Source of the DNA: RGIG9151 sp963635575
GTDB taxonomy: Bacteria; Bacillota; Clostridia; TANB77; RGIG9151
Direction of reading: 5' to 3'
DNA: 22,431 bases
NCBI GenBank assembly: GCA_963635575.1
Contig: CAVHFU010000023.1
Span: 1 to 22,431, forward strand
Shown piece after piece: positions 15,762 through 22,431 of the stretch (position 1 is the stretch's first letter; the number at the start of each line of letters is the position of its first letter). The notes beneath the pieces were generated by a model, which saw only the letters and a list, made by a program, of their open reading frames with translations, was not told the DNA's origin and made no database searches. The position numbers and the translations under genes are program-made.

Positions 15762-16281
15762 AATGCATTTTATTCATCTGCTCTCCTAAATATGCATTAT
15801 ATATGTACTCCGTTCCATCTTCTAACACTACCCTCCAAGCCGGTATGGCCTCTCCTGACAATACCGTTTTATCTATTTGACTCATCTCCGGATAATATCC
15901 CAAAACAATTTCTTTAATTGTTATATTTTCGAACTTCATATCTCTTATAAAATTAGTTAAGATTACAGGGAATGATAATACACTTCTATTTCTGCCAATA
16001 TATATATCTTTATCATTTATAATTTCACTTATGAAAATGAACTTAGGTTCAATATTCTCACTATTACTTATACTTATCTTTCTCATATATCCCCTAGTTT
16101 CCACTTTAGCCAAATCAAAATCACATTTTATATTTCTAGTCTCTAATATCGAACGTATTGACTCTATACTTTCAGCATTAACTGTACCAGCTTGATTTCT
16201 TTGATAAACTTTATACCCTAAAAAACAATTTAACATTATAAAAACAAAAATAAGAAAACTCTTTACCCATTTCCATTCCAC
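15760..16281 (-). CDS. yycI: YycI-like membrane-anchored regulatory protein
   Basis: The 173-residue protein starts MEWKWVKSFLIFVFIMLNCFL, the characteristic short inside end plus single membrane segment of YycI, followed by an extracytoplasmic domain. In B. subtilis, YycI with YycH binds the membrane part of sensor kinase WalK and controls cell-wall metabolism. This protein is much shorter than Bacillus YycI (about 280 residues), as seen in some Clostridia. The start is the GTG at 16281, after AGGAG with an 11-base gap, and fits the conserved N-terminus. It begins 17 bases after yycH. The C-terminal GEAIPAWRVVLEDGTEYIYNAYLGE is a PepSY/YycI-like strand pattern. Confidence 0.85.
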   Translation of the reverse strand: MEWKWVKSFLIFVFIMLNCFLGYKVYQRNQAGTVNAESIESIRSILETRNIKCDFDLAKVETRGYMRKISISNSENIEPKFIFISEIINDKDIYIGRNRSVLSFPVILTNFIRDMKFENITIKEIVLGYYPEMSQIDKTVLSGEAIPAWRVVLEDGTEYIYNAYLGEQMNKMH

Positions 16282-16298
16282 TTATAACACATCTCCTA

Positions 16299-17705
16299 TC
16301 ATTTATTAGTCACAGATATAATGCTAAGTTTGCTTTCTTCTTTATTCAAATTATACTCTGCTATCCAGCTAGGATAATAGCTTCCTTCATTTGTGACATC
16401 ATAAATAAGTTCCAATTCAGATATATTTATCTTGCTACTATTCTCCACTTCCTTTAGTAAATTGTCTAAAATATTATGAGTAATTTTAGAAACATAAGCT
16501 TTTTGATTCGTTACTTCTACATCTATAAGTTTACCCTTAAAATAACGAATTTCGCCATTTTGCACCTTTACTTCCATCATTGCATATCTGTTTCCTTCTA
16601 TAATCGGTTTGGAAAAAACTGCCATAACTCCATCAGTCGCTACATAAAAATCAAAAGTATACACTCCTTCATTCTCTCTTGCACTTAATAAAAAGAAATT
16701 TTCAAACACCCTCATACTATTAATAAAATCTAACGCAACATTAAAATCTTTACTAGCCGAAGAATCCTCCTCACTAACTTTTTCATTATTGATATATTCG
16801 ACAATTCCGTCGTTTTCTATCTTTATTGAGCTTTTATCATCATTTATATATATATTGCCATTATCGTTTGTAACGAACTTTGCAAAATCAGTGTTATTAA
16901 AAATATCTGTTACGAATTTCCCAATAGAATATTCATCTTCAGTATTAAAATGCTTTTTAACATTAATTTTTGTGACCATATCACGCTTGTCTTTTTGATT
17001 AGTAATTGGGAATAAAACATTTTTAGATCCTATAATACTTTTATCATTATAGAACTTACTAATTCCAAGAGTCTCAAGTGTAACATACTTTACATCCGCT
17101 TTCATATTTTCGCAACTTTGCATGAAAGTCTTTATTTCGTCATCTTCACCCTTTAATAATACTTTATACAAACTTTTTACACCATTATCATCTTGCATTA
17201 TATAAATTGTATTACCAGCTAAGGACTTAGTAATTGAAAACATCTCAACATTTTTAAAAGCTTCCGTATTTTTAGGTAAATTAGGAATAGCCAAAGCTAA
17301 AACCTCTTCATCAATAGGTCCACCAAATTCAAGTATTATTGATTTTCTATTAATTAAATCATCCCACTCCTTAATTTTACCGGTAATTATCTCCGTATCC
17401 TGAGGTAAATTAGAGATTCTATTTTTTAGTATATTCCACGCATCCTGATTCATCTTGTCAGAACTATATGCAATCCATTTATTTTCATCTGGATTAATGA
17501 CTGTAACTTTGTATGGCAAAATTATTTCATCATAAATCTTAGAATATTCTTCTTGATCTATCTCTTTTGAAAAGAAATCAGGAATTTTAGAGATAGCAAA
17601 AGAAAGTCCCTGGTAATTATCAAACCACAGACTTCCTGTTAAAATCAAACTAGATATTATTAATGCAGTCAAAATCATTGACTTTAAATTCTCAACCACA
17701 CGCAT
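16299..17705 (-). CDS. yycH: YycH-like regulatory protein of a WalRK-type system
   Basis: The 468-residue protein has a single N-terminal membrane segment (about 8-27, ending in SLWFDNYQG) and a large outside domain, the layout of YycH (about 455 residues in B. subtilis). The opening VENLKSMILTALIISSLILT matches the family pattern. YycH restrains WalK activity together with YycI in Bacillus. Here the two lie in an operon headed by a secreted protein at 17725-18192, not by walR and walK. The start ATG at 17705 follows GGAGA with a rather long 12-base spacing. Assignment rests on N-terminal pattern, topology and YycI adjacency; sequence similarity in the outside domain is weak by eye. Confidence 0.85.
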   Translation of the reverse strand: MRVVENLKSMILTALIISSLILTGSLWFDNYQGLSFAISKIPDFFSKEIDQEEYSKIYDEIILPYKVTVINPDENKWIAYSSDKMNQDAWNILKNRISNLPQDTEIITGKIKEWDDLINRKSIILEFGGPIDEEVLALAIPNLPKNTEAFKNVEMFSITKSLAGNTIYIMQDDNGVKSLYKVLLKGEDDEIKTFMQSCENMKADVKYVTLETLGISKFYNDKSIIGSKNVLFPITNQKDKRDMVTKINVKKHFNTEDEYSIGKFVTDIFNNTDFAKFVTNDNGNIYINDDKSSIKIENDGIVEYINNEKVSEEDSSASKDFNVALDFINSMRVFENFFLLSARENEGVYTFDFYVATDGVMAVFSKPIIEGNRYAMMEVKVQNGEIRYFKGKLIDVEVTNQKAYVSKITHNILDNLLKEVENSSKINISELELIYDVTNEGSYYPSWIAEYNLNKEESKLSIISVTNK

Positions 17706-17724
17706 ATTCTTTATTTATCTCCAT

Positions 17725-18192
17725 TTAAGGCTTTGTAACTACAAAATCTCTTATATTCATAACTTTATATTCGATAATCTCTTCCTCTTCCTTCTCTTTT
17801 ATGGATATCGTCCTAAATTCCGTTTGGTATTTTGTACCATTTTGTGCAAAAAACATAATTCTGTTTTTACTATTAGGCTTAAAGGTTAACGTGAACAAAA
17901 ACAATCCAGAATCTCCAACAATACTCGTTATCGCCTCATTATCTAGCATCATAGGTACATATAAAGTGTCATCATATTTCTCATATAATGTTATCTCAGT
18001 TCCCGGCTCAGCAATACAAGAAATAACATATGAATCAGAATAATTGATGCTATCCTTTTCTTCAGGATTTACAATTTCCATTATATCGGAATTACTACCT
18101 ATATCTTTAGGTAAACTTTCATAAAAAGCAAACGATGTATCATTTATGGAAAACATTATTAAAAATAATAACATAATAAATACTTTCTTCAT
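17725..18192 (-). CDS. Secreted protein of unknown function, first gene of the yycHI operon
   Basis: The 155-residue protein has a signal peptide (residues 1 to about 22, cleavage near FAF) followed by a mostly beta-rich region. The phrase ISCIAEPGTEITLYEKYDD with a following strand pattern resembles an Ig-like or surface-protein fold, and a run of glutamates sits near residues 135-140. I do not recognise a family. The ATG follows GGAAGGA. It ends 19 bases before yycH, so it shares a transcript with yycH and yycI. Its place there suggests a cell-envelope role, which is inference only. Confidence 0.7.
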   Translation of the reverse strand: MKKVFIMLLFLIMFSINDTSFAFYESLPKDIGSNSDIMEIVNPEEKDSINYSDSYVISCIAEPGTEITLYEKYDDTLYVPMMLDNEAITSIVGDSGLFLFTLTFKPNSKNRIMFFAQNGTKYQTEFRTISIKEKEEEEIIEYKVMNIRDFVVTKP

Positions 18193-18215
18193 AAAACTTC
18201 ATTCCTTCCCATATC

Positions 18216-18243
18216 ATGATACATCATTATTGTTACAAAACAA
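18216..18243 (-). promoter_or_regulatory. Possible promoter of the secreted protein-yycH-yycI operon
   Basis: Minus-strand TTGTTT (18238-18243), 16 bases, TATCAT (18216-18221). The -10 lies in the 10-bp palindrome TATCATGATA (18212-18221). An AACAAT/ATTGTT hairpin (18229-18244) overlaps the -35. Confidence 0.35.
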
Positions 18244-18265
18244 TTACACACATTTTAATATTAAG

Positions 18266-19045
18266 TTAATTTGTTACTGAAGCCTTATATTCTTCTAATG
18301 CTTTTACAAATTCATTTATTAATTCATTCAATTTTTCCTCATCTAATTCTATCTTGCTTAATTCTTCTTGCAAGTCTACTTTCTTATCTTCAAAATCAGC
18401 CGAATTAAATTTCTCTGCGTTATTTTGAGGTGATTTTGCCGGGGTCTCTACTTTTGGCTGCGTAAAAGAAGCTTTAGGTCTACTAGTACTGTATATTTGT
18501 TGCTTTACATTTTTTATCTCACTTATCGAGCCTGCCATCAGCTTTATAAGTCCAATCAAAATAAGAATAGCAATAGCAAGCAGTATGCATATTTTTGTTA
18601 TTACATCTTTTTTATCCAACTTAATTCTTTCTTCGTATTTGTTTCTAGTATATCTGTCTCCTGTATACGACGTATAATTTGTTTCAGCATATCCATAATT
18701 ATCGTAATATGTATTTGAATTATTCGGTCTATACTTTACGTTGTTATAATTTCGAGCGGTATTTGAACGATAACTTGATGTAGTACTATAACTATTATTT
18801 GTGCTTGCATTAATCTCGGGCTCTTTATATAAGCCAATCTTTTTATCATATTCTTTTCTAAGTTCCGTATCAGATAATGTATCATACGCTTCATTGATAA
18901 GTTGCATCTTCTCTTCTGCAAGCCCCTTATCGCCTTGGTACATATCCGGGTGATACTTTTTTGCAAGGTTCCTATAAGCTTTTTTTATCTCTTTTTCATT
19001 TGCATTCGTGGGTATATTTAGCAATTTATAATAGTTCAAATTCAC
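18266..19045 (-). CDS. Membrane-anchored J-domain (DnaJ-like) protein
   Basis: The 259-residue co-chaperone-like protein has an N-terminal J-domain (1-72) with the HPD motif at 32-34 that would stimulate a DnaK-type Hsp70. A low-complexity Asn/Tyr/Ser/Thr-rich linker (about 78-140) follows, then one membrane segment (about 149-170), then a charged coiled-coil-prone tail rich in Glu/Lys/Leu. There is no zinc-finger or C-terminal substrate domain, so this is a class C J-protein. It probably recruits Hsp70 to the membrane with the J-domain inside. The GTG at 19045 follows AAGGA. An extended -10 lies just upstream; the gene may also be read from the preceding stalk-protein gene, 48 bases away. 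Confidence 0.92.
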   Translation of the reverse strand: MNLNYYKLLNIPTNANEKEIKKAYRNLAKKYHPDMYQGDKGLAEEKMQLINEAYDTLSDTELRKEYDKKIGLYKEPEINASTNNSYSTTSSYRSNTARNYNNVKYRPNNSNTYYDNYGYAETNYTSYTGDRYTRNKYEERIKLDKKDVITKICILLAIAILILIGLIKLMAGSISEIKNVKQQIYSTSRPKASFTQPKVETPAKSPQNNAEKFNSADFEDKKVDLQEELSKIELDEEKLNELINEFVKALEEYKASVTN

Positions 19046-19074
19046 TCACTTCCTTTTAAAAAGTACTCACCAAT

Positions 19075-19083
19075 ATTATAACA
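19075..19083 (-). promoter_or_regulatory. Extended -10 of the J-domain gene
   Basis: TGTTATAAT on the minus strand fits the TGnTATAAT extended -10. No good -35 is present, as is common for this class. Confidence 0.55.
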
Positions 19084-19093
19084 TATTTTTGAT

Positions 19094-20554
19094 TTACTCC
19101 TTCACAATAACTGTTCCGTCGTTTTCTACTTCTCTAATATTTATAATAGTAATCTTATTTTCTTCATTTACATATAGGTCATATATAATTGTCTTTAACG
19201 CAGGTTTTCCTGTTTCCCAACTACGCATATAAGAAAACTTAACCGTACAATTTCCTTTTCCAATACCTGTTATAACAAATTTATACTTTCCACCGGCACC
19301 AACAATGTTCTTATCTACATTCTCAGATACGTACTCACTTTCAACCTTAACAACTTCAGGGTCAGACTCAATAATTCCCCAATCGTATCCTGTTGTAGGA
19401 TTACCATCAAGTTCAAATTCAACTTTATCAAGGTTTGCACCAGATAAGTCTATTTTTACAATTCCATCAGAGCCAGTATATGGAATCGAGGCTGATGGTA
19501 CTCCCATAGCATACATCGCTATTTGATATCTATTAAAATATAATCCAAGTGAATCATCTGTCAACTGGAATTCTACATTATGTATTTCATCTTCTAGTTT
19601 TTTTCTTATTTCTGTTATTATATCTGTATCAACATTTTCCTCAATCATGGCATCAAACCATTGCTCAAAAGCATCTTTTACAATAGTGTCAACTTCATCT
19701 TGTTCGCAACCTAGTATATCTTGCAAAGATAGCTCCTTCTCCATTAACATTTGAAATGTTCGAGAGTTCATATATATATTAGGATGAGGTCCATTAGTAT
19801 AAGAGTAATCATAAGTAGTAATAGATAGCATATTATTTCTATTAAGTGTAACATCATAATAGAAGTTAAACGTTAATGGTTCAAAATATTCCTTACTCAT
19901 TTCCGAATATGTTTCTTTAGCATCCGATATCCACTGTTCTTCCACATCTTTTACATATTTTTCAGCCTGTTCTTTGTATTCTTTATTTATGTAATCACAG
20001 AATCCATTAGCACCATCATTTTCAATCACAGGATACGAACAGTCGATACTCATAATCATTGTGCCATCATCTGCTCTTATAACTTTTGTGATGTTTTGTG
20101 TTTTAATTTTATATTGACCCTGCTTTGACGAAATATCAACAGTTCTCGTCTCATCATCCCATTTTACTTTACAGTCAAGTGCTTCCGAGATAGCTCGTAG
20201 TGGGACTAATGTCCTCCCATTTATAATTTTAGGAGCAACATCCAGCTTTTTAGTTTCAAAATCTACCTCCATATCGTACTGACCAACTCTAAGACTAATT
20301 AAATCATTTCCTCGCCTAGCAGACACTATCATACCTTTGCTATCTTCTTGATAAGAAACCGCACAGCCAAGTTCTTCAAAAATCTTTCTAAATGGAACTA
20401 AAGTTCTCCCATTCTCAATTACCGGATTAACATCAAAAGTTAATGTATGATCATTTAACTTTACGATAACTTCATCAGTAGTTGCAAAAACAGGATTGCA
20501 AGATAAAACTATCATTGCACCTATAACCCCACAGCTTAGTTTTTTAATCTTCAT
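19094..20554 (-). CDS. Secreted protein: stalk domain, DUF4163/RsiV-like domain, chagasin-like domain
   Basis: The 486-residue exported protein has a signal peptide (to about residue 24). Copper amine oxidase N-terminal-like stalk repeats follow (about 28-145, with ENGRTLVPFR and INGRTLVPLR, typical of clostridial surface proteins). A DUF4163/DUF3298 region like RsiV/PdaC spans about 150-360 (GPHPN near 255, LSLQDIL near 275). A C-terminal chagasin/I42-type inhibitor domain (about 375-465) carries the three loop motifs NPTTGY (385-390), GAGG (419-422) and RSW (444-446). Chagasins block papain-family cysteine proteases. The ATG at 20554 follows GGGGG, a weak site; an ATG at 20584 has no ribosome site. 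A clear promoter is upstream. It probably acts at the cell surface; the protease target is unknown. Confidence 0.88.
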   Translation of the reverse strand: MKIKKLSCGVIGAMIVLSCNPVFATTDEVIVKLNDHTLTFDVNPVIENGRTLVPFRKIFEELGCAVSYQEDSKGMIVSARRGNDLISLRVGQYDMEVDFETKKLDVAPKIINGRTLVPLRAISEALDCKVKWDDETRTVDISSKQGQYKIKTQNITKVIRADDGTMIMSIDCSYPVIENDGANGFCDYINKEYKEQAEKYVKDVEEQWISDAKETYSEMSKEYFEPLTFNFYYDVTLNRNNMLSITTYDYSYTNGPHPNIYMNSRTFQMLMEKELSLQDILGCEQDEVDTIVKDAFEQWFDAMIEENVDTDIITEIRKKLEDEIHNVEFQLTDDSLGLYFNRYQIAMYAMGVPSASIPYTGSDGIVKIDLSGANLDKVEFELDGNPTTGYDWGIIESDPEVVKVESEYVSENVDKNIVGAGGKYKFVITGIGKGNCTVKFSYMRSWETGKPALKTIIYDLYVNEENKITIINIREVENDGTVIVKE

Positions 20555-20599
20555 AAAGTAAACCCCCACTTTCTTATTTTGCATTTGTCTAACAAATTT

Positions 20600-20628
20600 A
20601 TTCTACAATTTTAAAATTAACAAGTCAA
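20600..20628 (-). promoter_or_regulatory. Promoter of the stalk/chagasin-like gene
   Basis: Minus-strand TTGACT (20623-20628), 17 bases, TAGAAT (20600-20605). Confidence 0.75.
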
Positions 20629-20682
20629 TATGATTTTATGGTTTTTCCTAATTTATGTCAATTATATTTTTGAGAAAAAGGC

Positions 20683-20711
20683 TTGAATTTTAATAAAAAT
20701 TATTATATACT
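20683..20711 (+). promoter_or_regulatory. Promoter of tRNA-Leu
   Basis: TTGAAT (20683-20688), 17 bases, TATACT (20706-20711), ending 12 bases before the tRNA. Confidence 0.8.
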
Positions 20712-20723
20712 TTCCTTGTACTT

Positions 20724-20808
20724 GCTGATGTGATGGAATTGGCAGACGTGCTTGACTCAAAATCAAGTTCCGAGAGGAGTGTGGGTTCGACTCCCACCAT
20801 CAGCACCA
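20724..20808 (+). tRNA. tRNA-Leu (anticodon CAA)
   Basis: The acceptor arm GCTGATG pairs with CATCAGC and is followed by A and an encoded CCA. The anticodon stem CTTGA/TCAAG encloses loop CTCAAAA, giving anticodon CAA for UUG. The long variable arm (TTCCGAGAGGA) and GGTTCGACT T-arm fit the class II leucine tRNA. It is a single gene with its own promoter and terminator. Confidence 0.97.
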
Positions 20809-20814
20809 AAACCG

Positions 20815-20853
20815 AAAAAACGGATTACAAAATTACTTGTAATCCGTTTTTTT
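20815..20853 (+). terminator. Intrinsic terminator of tRNA-Leu
   Basis: A perfect 16-bp stem (20815-20830 with 20837-20852) with a six-base loop, ending in a T-run. Confidence 0.93.
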
Positions 20854-20931
20854 ATGCCATTTTTCATTCAAAATCAGTCTGCAATAGCCGATTAAAATAA
20901 CTCGAACTTGTCAACTAAAATAATATTATTG

Positions 20932-21100
20932 ACACTATACACTACCCTAGTGAAACAAACTCAGAGACGCGGAGCAAAACAAGTGGTCAGCTCTCTTTCA
21001 AACGTGGCTTATATTAACCTTCTCGCATGGGTTGGGTGAATTAACTTGCGCGTTAATGGTGGGAGATTATTTACATATTGTAATTTATAAGTGTATATGT
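20932..21100 (+). ncRNA. Candidate structured noncoding RNA (possibly 6S-like)
   Basis: This stretch is visibly richer in G and C than its surroundings and contains no supported ORF. Visible pairings: TATACAC (20936-20942) with GTGTATA (21091-21097) as an outer stem; CTaCCC (20942-20947) with GGGAG (21061-21065); ACGCG (near 20966-20970) with CGCGT (near 21049-21053); and a local hairpin ATTAAC-TTGCGC-GTTAAT near 21040-21057. Overall size (about 170 nt), closing stem and a central opened region with a small 3'-side hairpin recall 6S RNA, but I cannot match it to a remembered sequence. No consensus promoter or terminator flanks it, and strand is a judgement. Confidence 0.4.
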
Positions 21101-21116
21101 TATACCCTGACTTTTG

Positions 21117-21153
21117 GATAAAGCCTATAATGGCGAGTATGAACGGTTGACCA
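21117..21153 (+). repeat. Left arm of 26-bp inverted repeat around the small ORF
   Basis: GATAAAGCC (21117-21125) and GTATGAACGGTTGACCA (21137-21153) both recur, contiguous and inverted, at 21303-21328. The left copy has 11 extra bases between the two parts (21126-21136) that include TATAAT. This could be the -10 of a transcript starting near 21137, although no good -35 is seen. Confidence 0.9.
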
Positions 21154-21177
21154 CTTCACGAAAGTGAGGTGATTTTT

Positions 21178-21276
21178 ATGGATAATTTAACTTTGATTTT
21201 AACACTATTTATTATAGTTGCTATAAAAGAAGTAATGAAATACATAAAAAAAATAACTGTTCCTCGGCTAAGGTAA
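21178..21276 (+). CDS. 32-residue hydrophobic peptide, candidate type I toxin-like ORF
   Basis: The frame reads MDNLTLILTLFIIVAIKEVM followed by a lysine/arginine-rich tail ending VPRLR. It has one membrane-spanning segment (about 4-20) and a basic C-terminus, the usual form of small membrane-acting type I toxins in Bacillota. GAGGTGAT sits six to ten bases before the ATG, directly after a CACTT/AAGTG hairpin (21152-21166) that could hide it. The last codons and the TAA stop (21274-21276) lie inside the terminator hairpin at 21249-21288. The whole unit is enclosed by 26-bp inverted repeats. I do not recognise it as Fst, TxpA or BsrG. It could instead be a short leader or membrane microprotein; translation is supported only by the ribosome site and layout. 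Confidence 0.6.
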   Translation: MDNLTLILTLFIIVAIKEVMKYIKKITVPRLR

Positions 21277-21288
21277 ACAGTTATTTTT
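21246..21288. terminator. Bidirectional terminator overlapping the small ORF's 3' end
   Basis: A perfect 13-bp stem (21249-21261 with 21276-21288), extended by CCT/AGG with a small bulge, with loop CGGCTA. T-runs exist on both strands (eight on the minus strand), so convergent transcripts could both end here. Confidence 0.85.
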
Positions 21289-21302
21289 ATAACTTAATAC
21301 TT

Positions 21303-21328
21303 TGGTCAACCGTTCATACGGCTTTATC
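21303..21328 (-). repeat. Right arm of 26-bp inverted repeat
   Basis: Read on the minus strand, GATAAAGCC followed directly by GTATGAACGGTTGACCA, identical to the two parts of the left arm at 21117-21153. Confidence 0.9.
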
Positions 21329-21458
21329 TATTTATATTTTTTCTATAAGCAATTAACATTTCTTTATATTTTTTTAATTCTTTTATCTCCTATGATGTTA
21401 ATCCGCCCGTTAGATTTTTCGTTATTAGGGTTGTTAGTTTTTTTCATTATATGGTACA
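21329..21458. other. AT-rich spacer without a supported gene
   Basis: The stretch between the right repeat and the hairpin at 21459 holds only very short frames without ribosome sites. The minus strand has an AGGAGA (about 21387-21392), but no usable start codon lies at the right distance. A minus-strand TATAAT (21448-21453) has no matching -35. Confidence 0.5.
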
Positions 21459-21495
21459 TAGAAACATTAAATATATAGATATCTTAATGTTTCTA
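21459..21495. terminator. Hairpin, possible terminator
   Basis: A perfect 12-bp stem, TAGAAACATTAA (21459-21470) with TTAATGTTTCTA (21484-21495). On the plus strand CCGTTTT follows. On the minus strand, where it lies just after the zinc-ribbon gene, no T-run follows directly, so terminator strength is uncertain. Confidence 0.5.
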
Positions 21496-21503
21496 CCGTT
21501 TTA

Positions 21504-22292
21504 TTAAGGCTCAACCCATGCAATTCCTGAGCCATTACCATCATAAGTAACCTCACTAGTACCAAATTCCTCTAAATTTCCATTAAACGTCGCATAAAAA
21601 CTTTTATCCTTTTTTGGAACTTCATTTAACTCTTTCGGGCCTATTGCAATTACTACCTTGATTTGGGAAAGCTTATCTTCATTTATTATTGTAGCGTAAT
21701 ATGCGCCATCTTTTCCTATACTCTTCCCGTAGCATATTGGTTCATTATCCATAATATCCATATATTCTTCAAAACCCTCAATCTCATCTACTCGTACAAA
21801 ATCATTTTCCACATCTTCTACGTTAAAATTTAAATTAATAGGATCCATAGTAGCATCTGTGTGCCATATCCTTACTGCCTTGCCGATTTGAGCTGCCATA
21901 GCTTTATCAGCGCTTACCTGCATTCTATCTTGAACAGCCGAGAGATTATGAACTGCAATTAGTGATAATAAGGTGATAATGATAATGGTAAATATTAATC
22001 CTAACCAAAGGACAATTTTTATAGGTTTTTTTGCTTTATTAGCTGCAACAGCATCATCTTTATCGGCCGCAGGTTTCAATTTAGTAAACCATAAAATTAA
22101 AGCTATTATTCCGGCTGGAATATTAACACACAATAATTCTATAATGCTCCAAACCAATAGTCCCGTTGTTTTTATCGATTCTTTATTGTTTCCCCCGAAA
22201 TTAGTCTGAGAAACTCCTCCATAATTTGCACCACAGTTTGGGCATGTCGTATCGAAATCTCCCATTGGTGCCCCACAATTTTTACAAAACAT
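21504..22292 (-). CDS. Zinc-ribbon membrane protein with pilin-like C-terminal region
   Basis: The 262-residue protein starts with a CxxC...CxxC zinc ribbon (Cys3, Cys6, Cys17, Cys20). A short Gly/Asn linker, a hydrophobic segment (about 44-70), a basic loop and a second membrane segment (about 91-114) follow. After it, the pattern VQDRMQVSADKAMAAQIGKAVRIW resembles the N-terminal helix of type IV pilins and pseudopilins, then a globular beta-rich region rich in acidic residues. The protein is not a standard pilin: there is no prepilin peptidase site near the N-terminus. The ATG at 22292 follows AAAGGAGATGG, and a promoter is at 22335-22363. It stands alone, with no pilus genes in the window. 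Function unknown; a surface-exposed membrane protein is the safest reading. Confidence 0.82.
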   Translation of the reverse strand: MFCKNCGAPMGDFDTTCPNCGANYGGVSQTNFGGNNKESIKTTGLLVWSIIELLCVNIPAGIIALILWFTKLKPAADKDDAVAANKAKKPIKIVLWLGLIFTIIIITLLSLIAVHNLSAVQDRMQVSADKAMAAQIGKAVRIWHTDATMDPINLNFNVEDVENDFVRVDEIEGFEEYMDIMDNEPICYGKSIGKDGAYYATIINEDKLSQIKVVIAIGPKELNEVPKKDKSFYATFNGNLEEFGTSEVTYDGNGSGIAWVEP

Positions 22293-22334
22293 AAATCCAT
22301 CTCCTTTGTTATATTTCTTTTTACTTACAAATTA

Positions 22335-22363
22335 AGAGTACTAAATAAACTTTCAAATGTCAA
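22335..22363 (-). promoter_or_regulatory. Promoter of the zinc-ribbon membrane protein gene
   Basis: Minus-strand TTGACA (22358-22363), 17 bases, TACTCT (22335-22340). The -35 is perfect and the -10 weak. Confidence 0.6.
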
Positions 22364-22431
22364 TATTTTCCGATATATTCCACACTTTAGTATCAAATTA
22401 ATATAAAAAATATGCTCTAAGCTTGTAATTA

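Noticed and set aside
20929..20934. TTGACA at 20929 as promoter of the candidate RNA
   Set aside because: No -10-like sequence occurs 16-18 bases downstream. The hexamer is more likely part of a TGTCAA/TTGACA inverted pair (20909-20934) arising in AT-rich sequence.
21117..21328. Inverted repeats as ends of a MITE or other mobile element
   Set aside because: No target-site duplication flanks them, no second copy is in the window, and the repeat arms are unequal; a regulatory RNA role fits better, though a genome-wide copy search would settle it.
21394..21450. Short minus-strand frames near 21340-21450
   Set aside because: The frames are at most 27 codons. The one with an ATG has no ribosome site, and the one after AGGAGA lacks a start codon at a usable distance.

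Overview
The window is a low-GC, gene-dense bacterial chromosome segment that reads as a member of the Bacillota, most likely class Clostridia. The evidence is strong AGGAGG-type ribosome sites, consensus sigma-A promoters, a Bacillota-type LexA box in front of a Y-family polymerase, a SpoIIIAA sporulation ATPase, YycH/YycI-type proteins, an AbrB/SpoVT-type regulator, and Clostridia-like TrpRS and nucleoside kinase/acyl-CoA ligase genes. I see no phage, IS, integrase or CRISPR. I cannot name the genus.

Layout. 1-420: a tiny membrane protein gene with its own promoter and a shared bidirectional terminator. 437-3613 (minus): a four-gene locus that I read as a metal-linked (probably zinc) ABC system. 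It contains a Cys/His-containing small membrane protein, a MacB/LolD-type ATPase, an FtsX-like permease with a His/Glu-rich extracellular loop, and a lipoprotein with a CPFC motif in a DUF3299/OB-like domain. 3706-7034 (minus): dinB under a LexA box, a DUF362 protein lacking the usual ferredoxin insert, and trpS. 7222-8046 (minus): smpB and tmRNA five bases apart, the two partners of trans-translation. 8234-9475 (plus): a secreted Ig-like/serine-hydrolase protein. 9514-12877 (minus): acyl-CoA ligase plus TGS/uridine-kinase-like gene. 12938-13810: spoIIIAA without the rest of the spoIIIA operon. 13934-15338: a flotillin-like SPFH protein with its NfeD partner. 15480-15722 (plus): abrB. 15760-18192 (minus): a secreted protein, yycH and yycI, without the walRK two-component genes that normally precede them. 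18266-20554 (minus): a membrane J-domain protein and a secreted stalk/RsiV-like/chagasin-like protein. 20724-20808: tRNA-Leu(CAA).

The most unusual part is 20860-21500, which has no conventional gene. It holds a candidate structured RNA (about 20932-21100, 6S-like in size and shape but unproven). This is followed by a 32-residue hydrophobic ORF whose last codons and stop lie inside a bidirectional terminator hairpin. The ORF is enclosed by 26-bp inverted repeats, with an 11-base insertion carrying TATAAT in the left copy. This looks like a type I toxin-antitoxin-style locus of a kind I do not recognise. The window ends with a zinc-ribbon membrane protein whose C-terminal half begins like a type IV pilin/pseudopilin.

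Functional calls rest on motifs read by eye; no database search was possible. Start sites were moved downstream from the longest possible frame wherever the longest frame began inside a ribosome-binding site.
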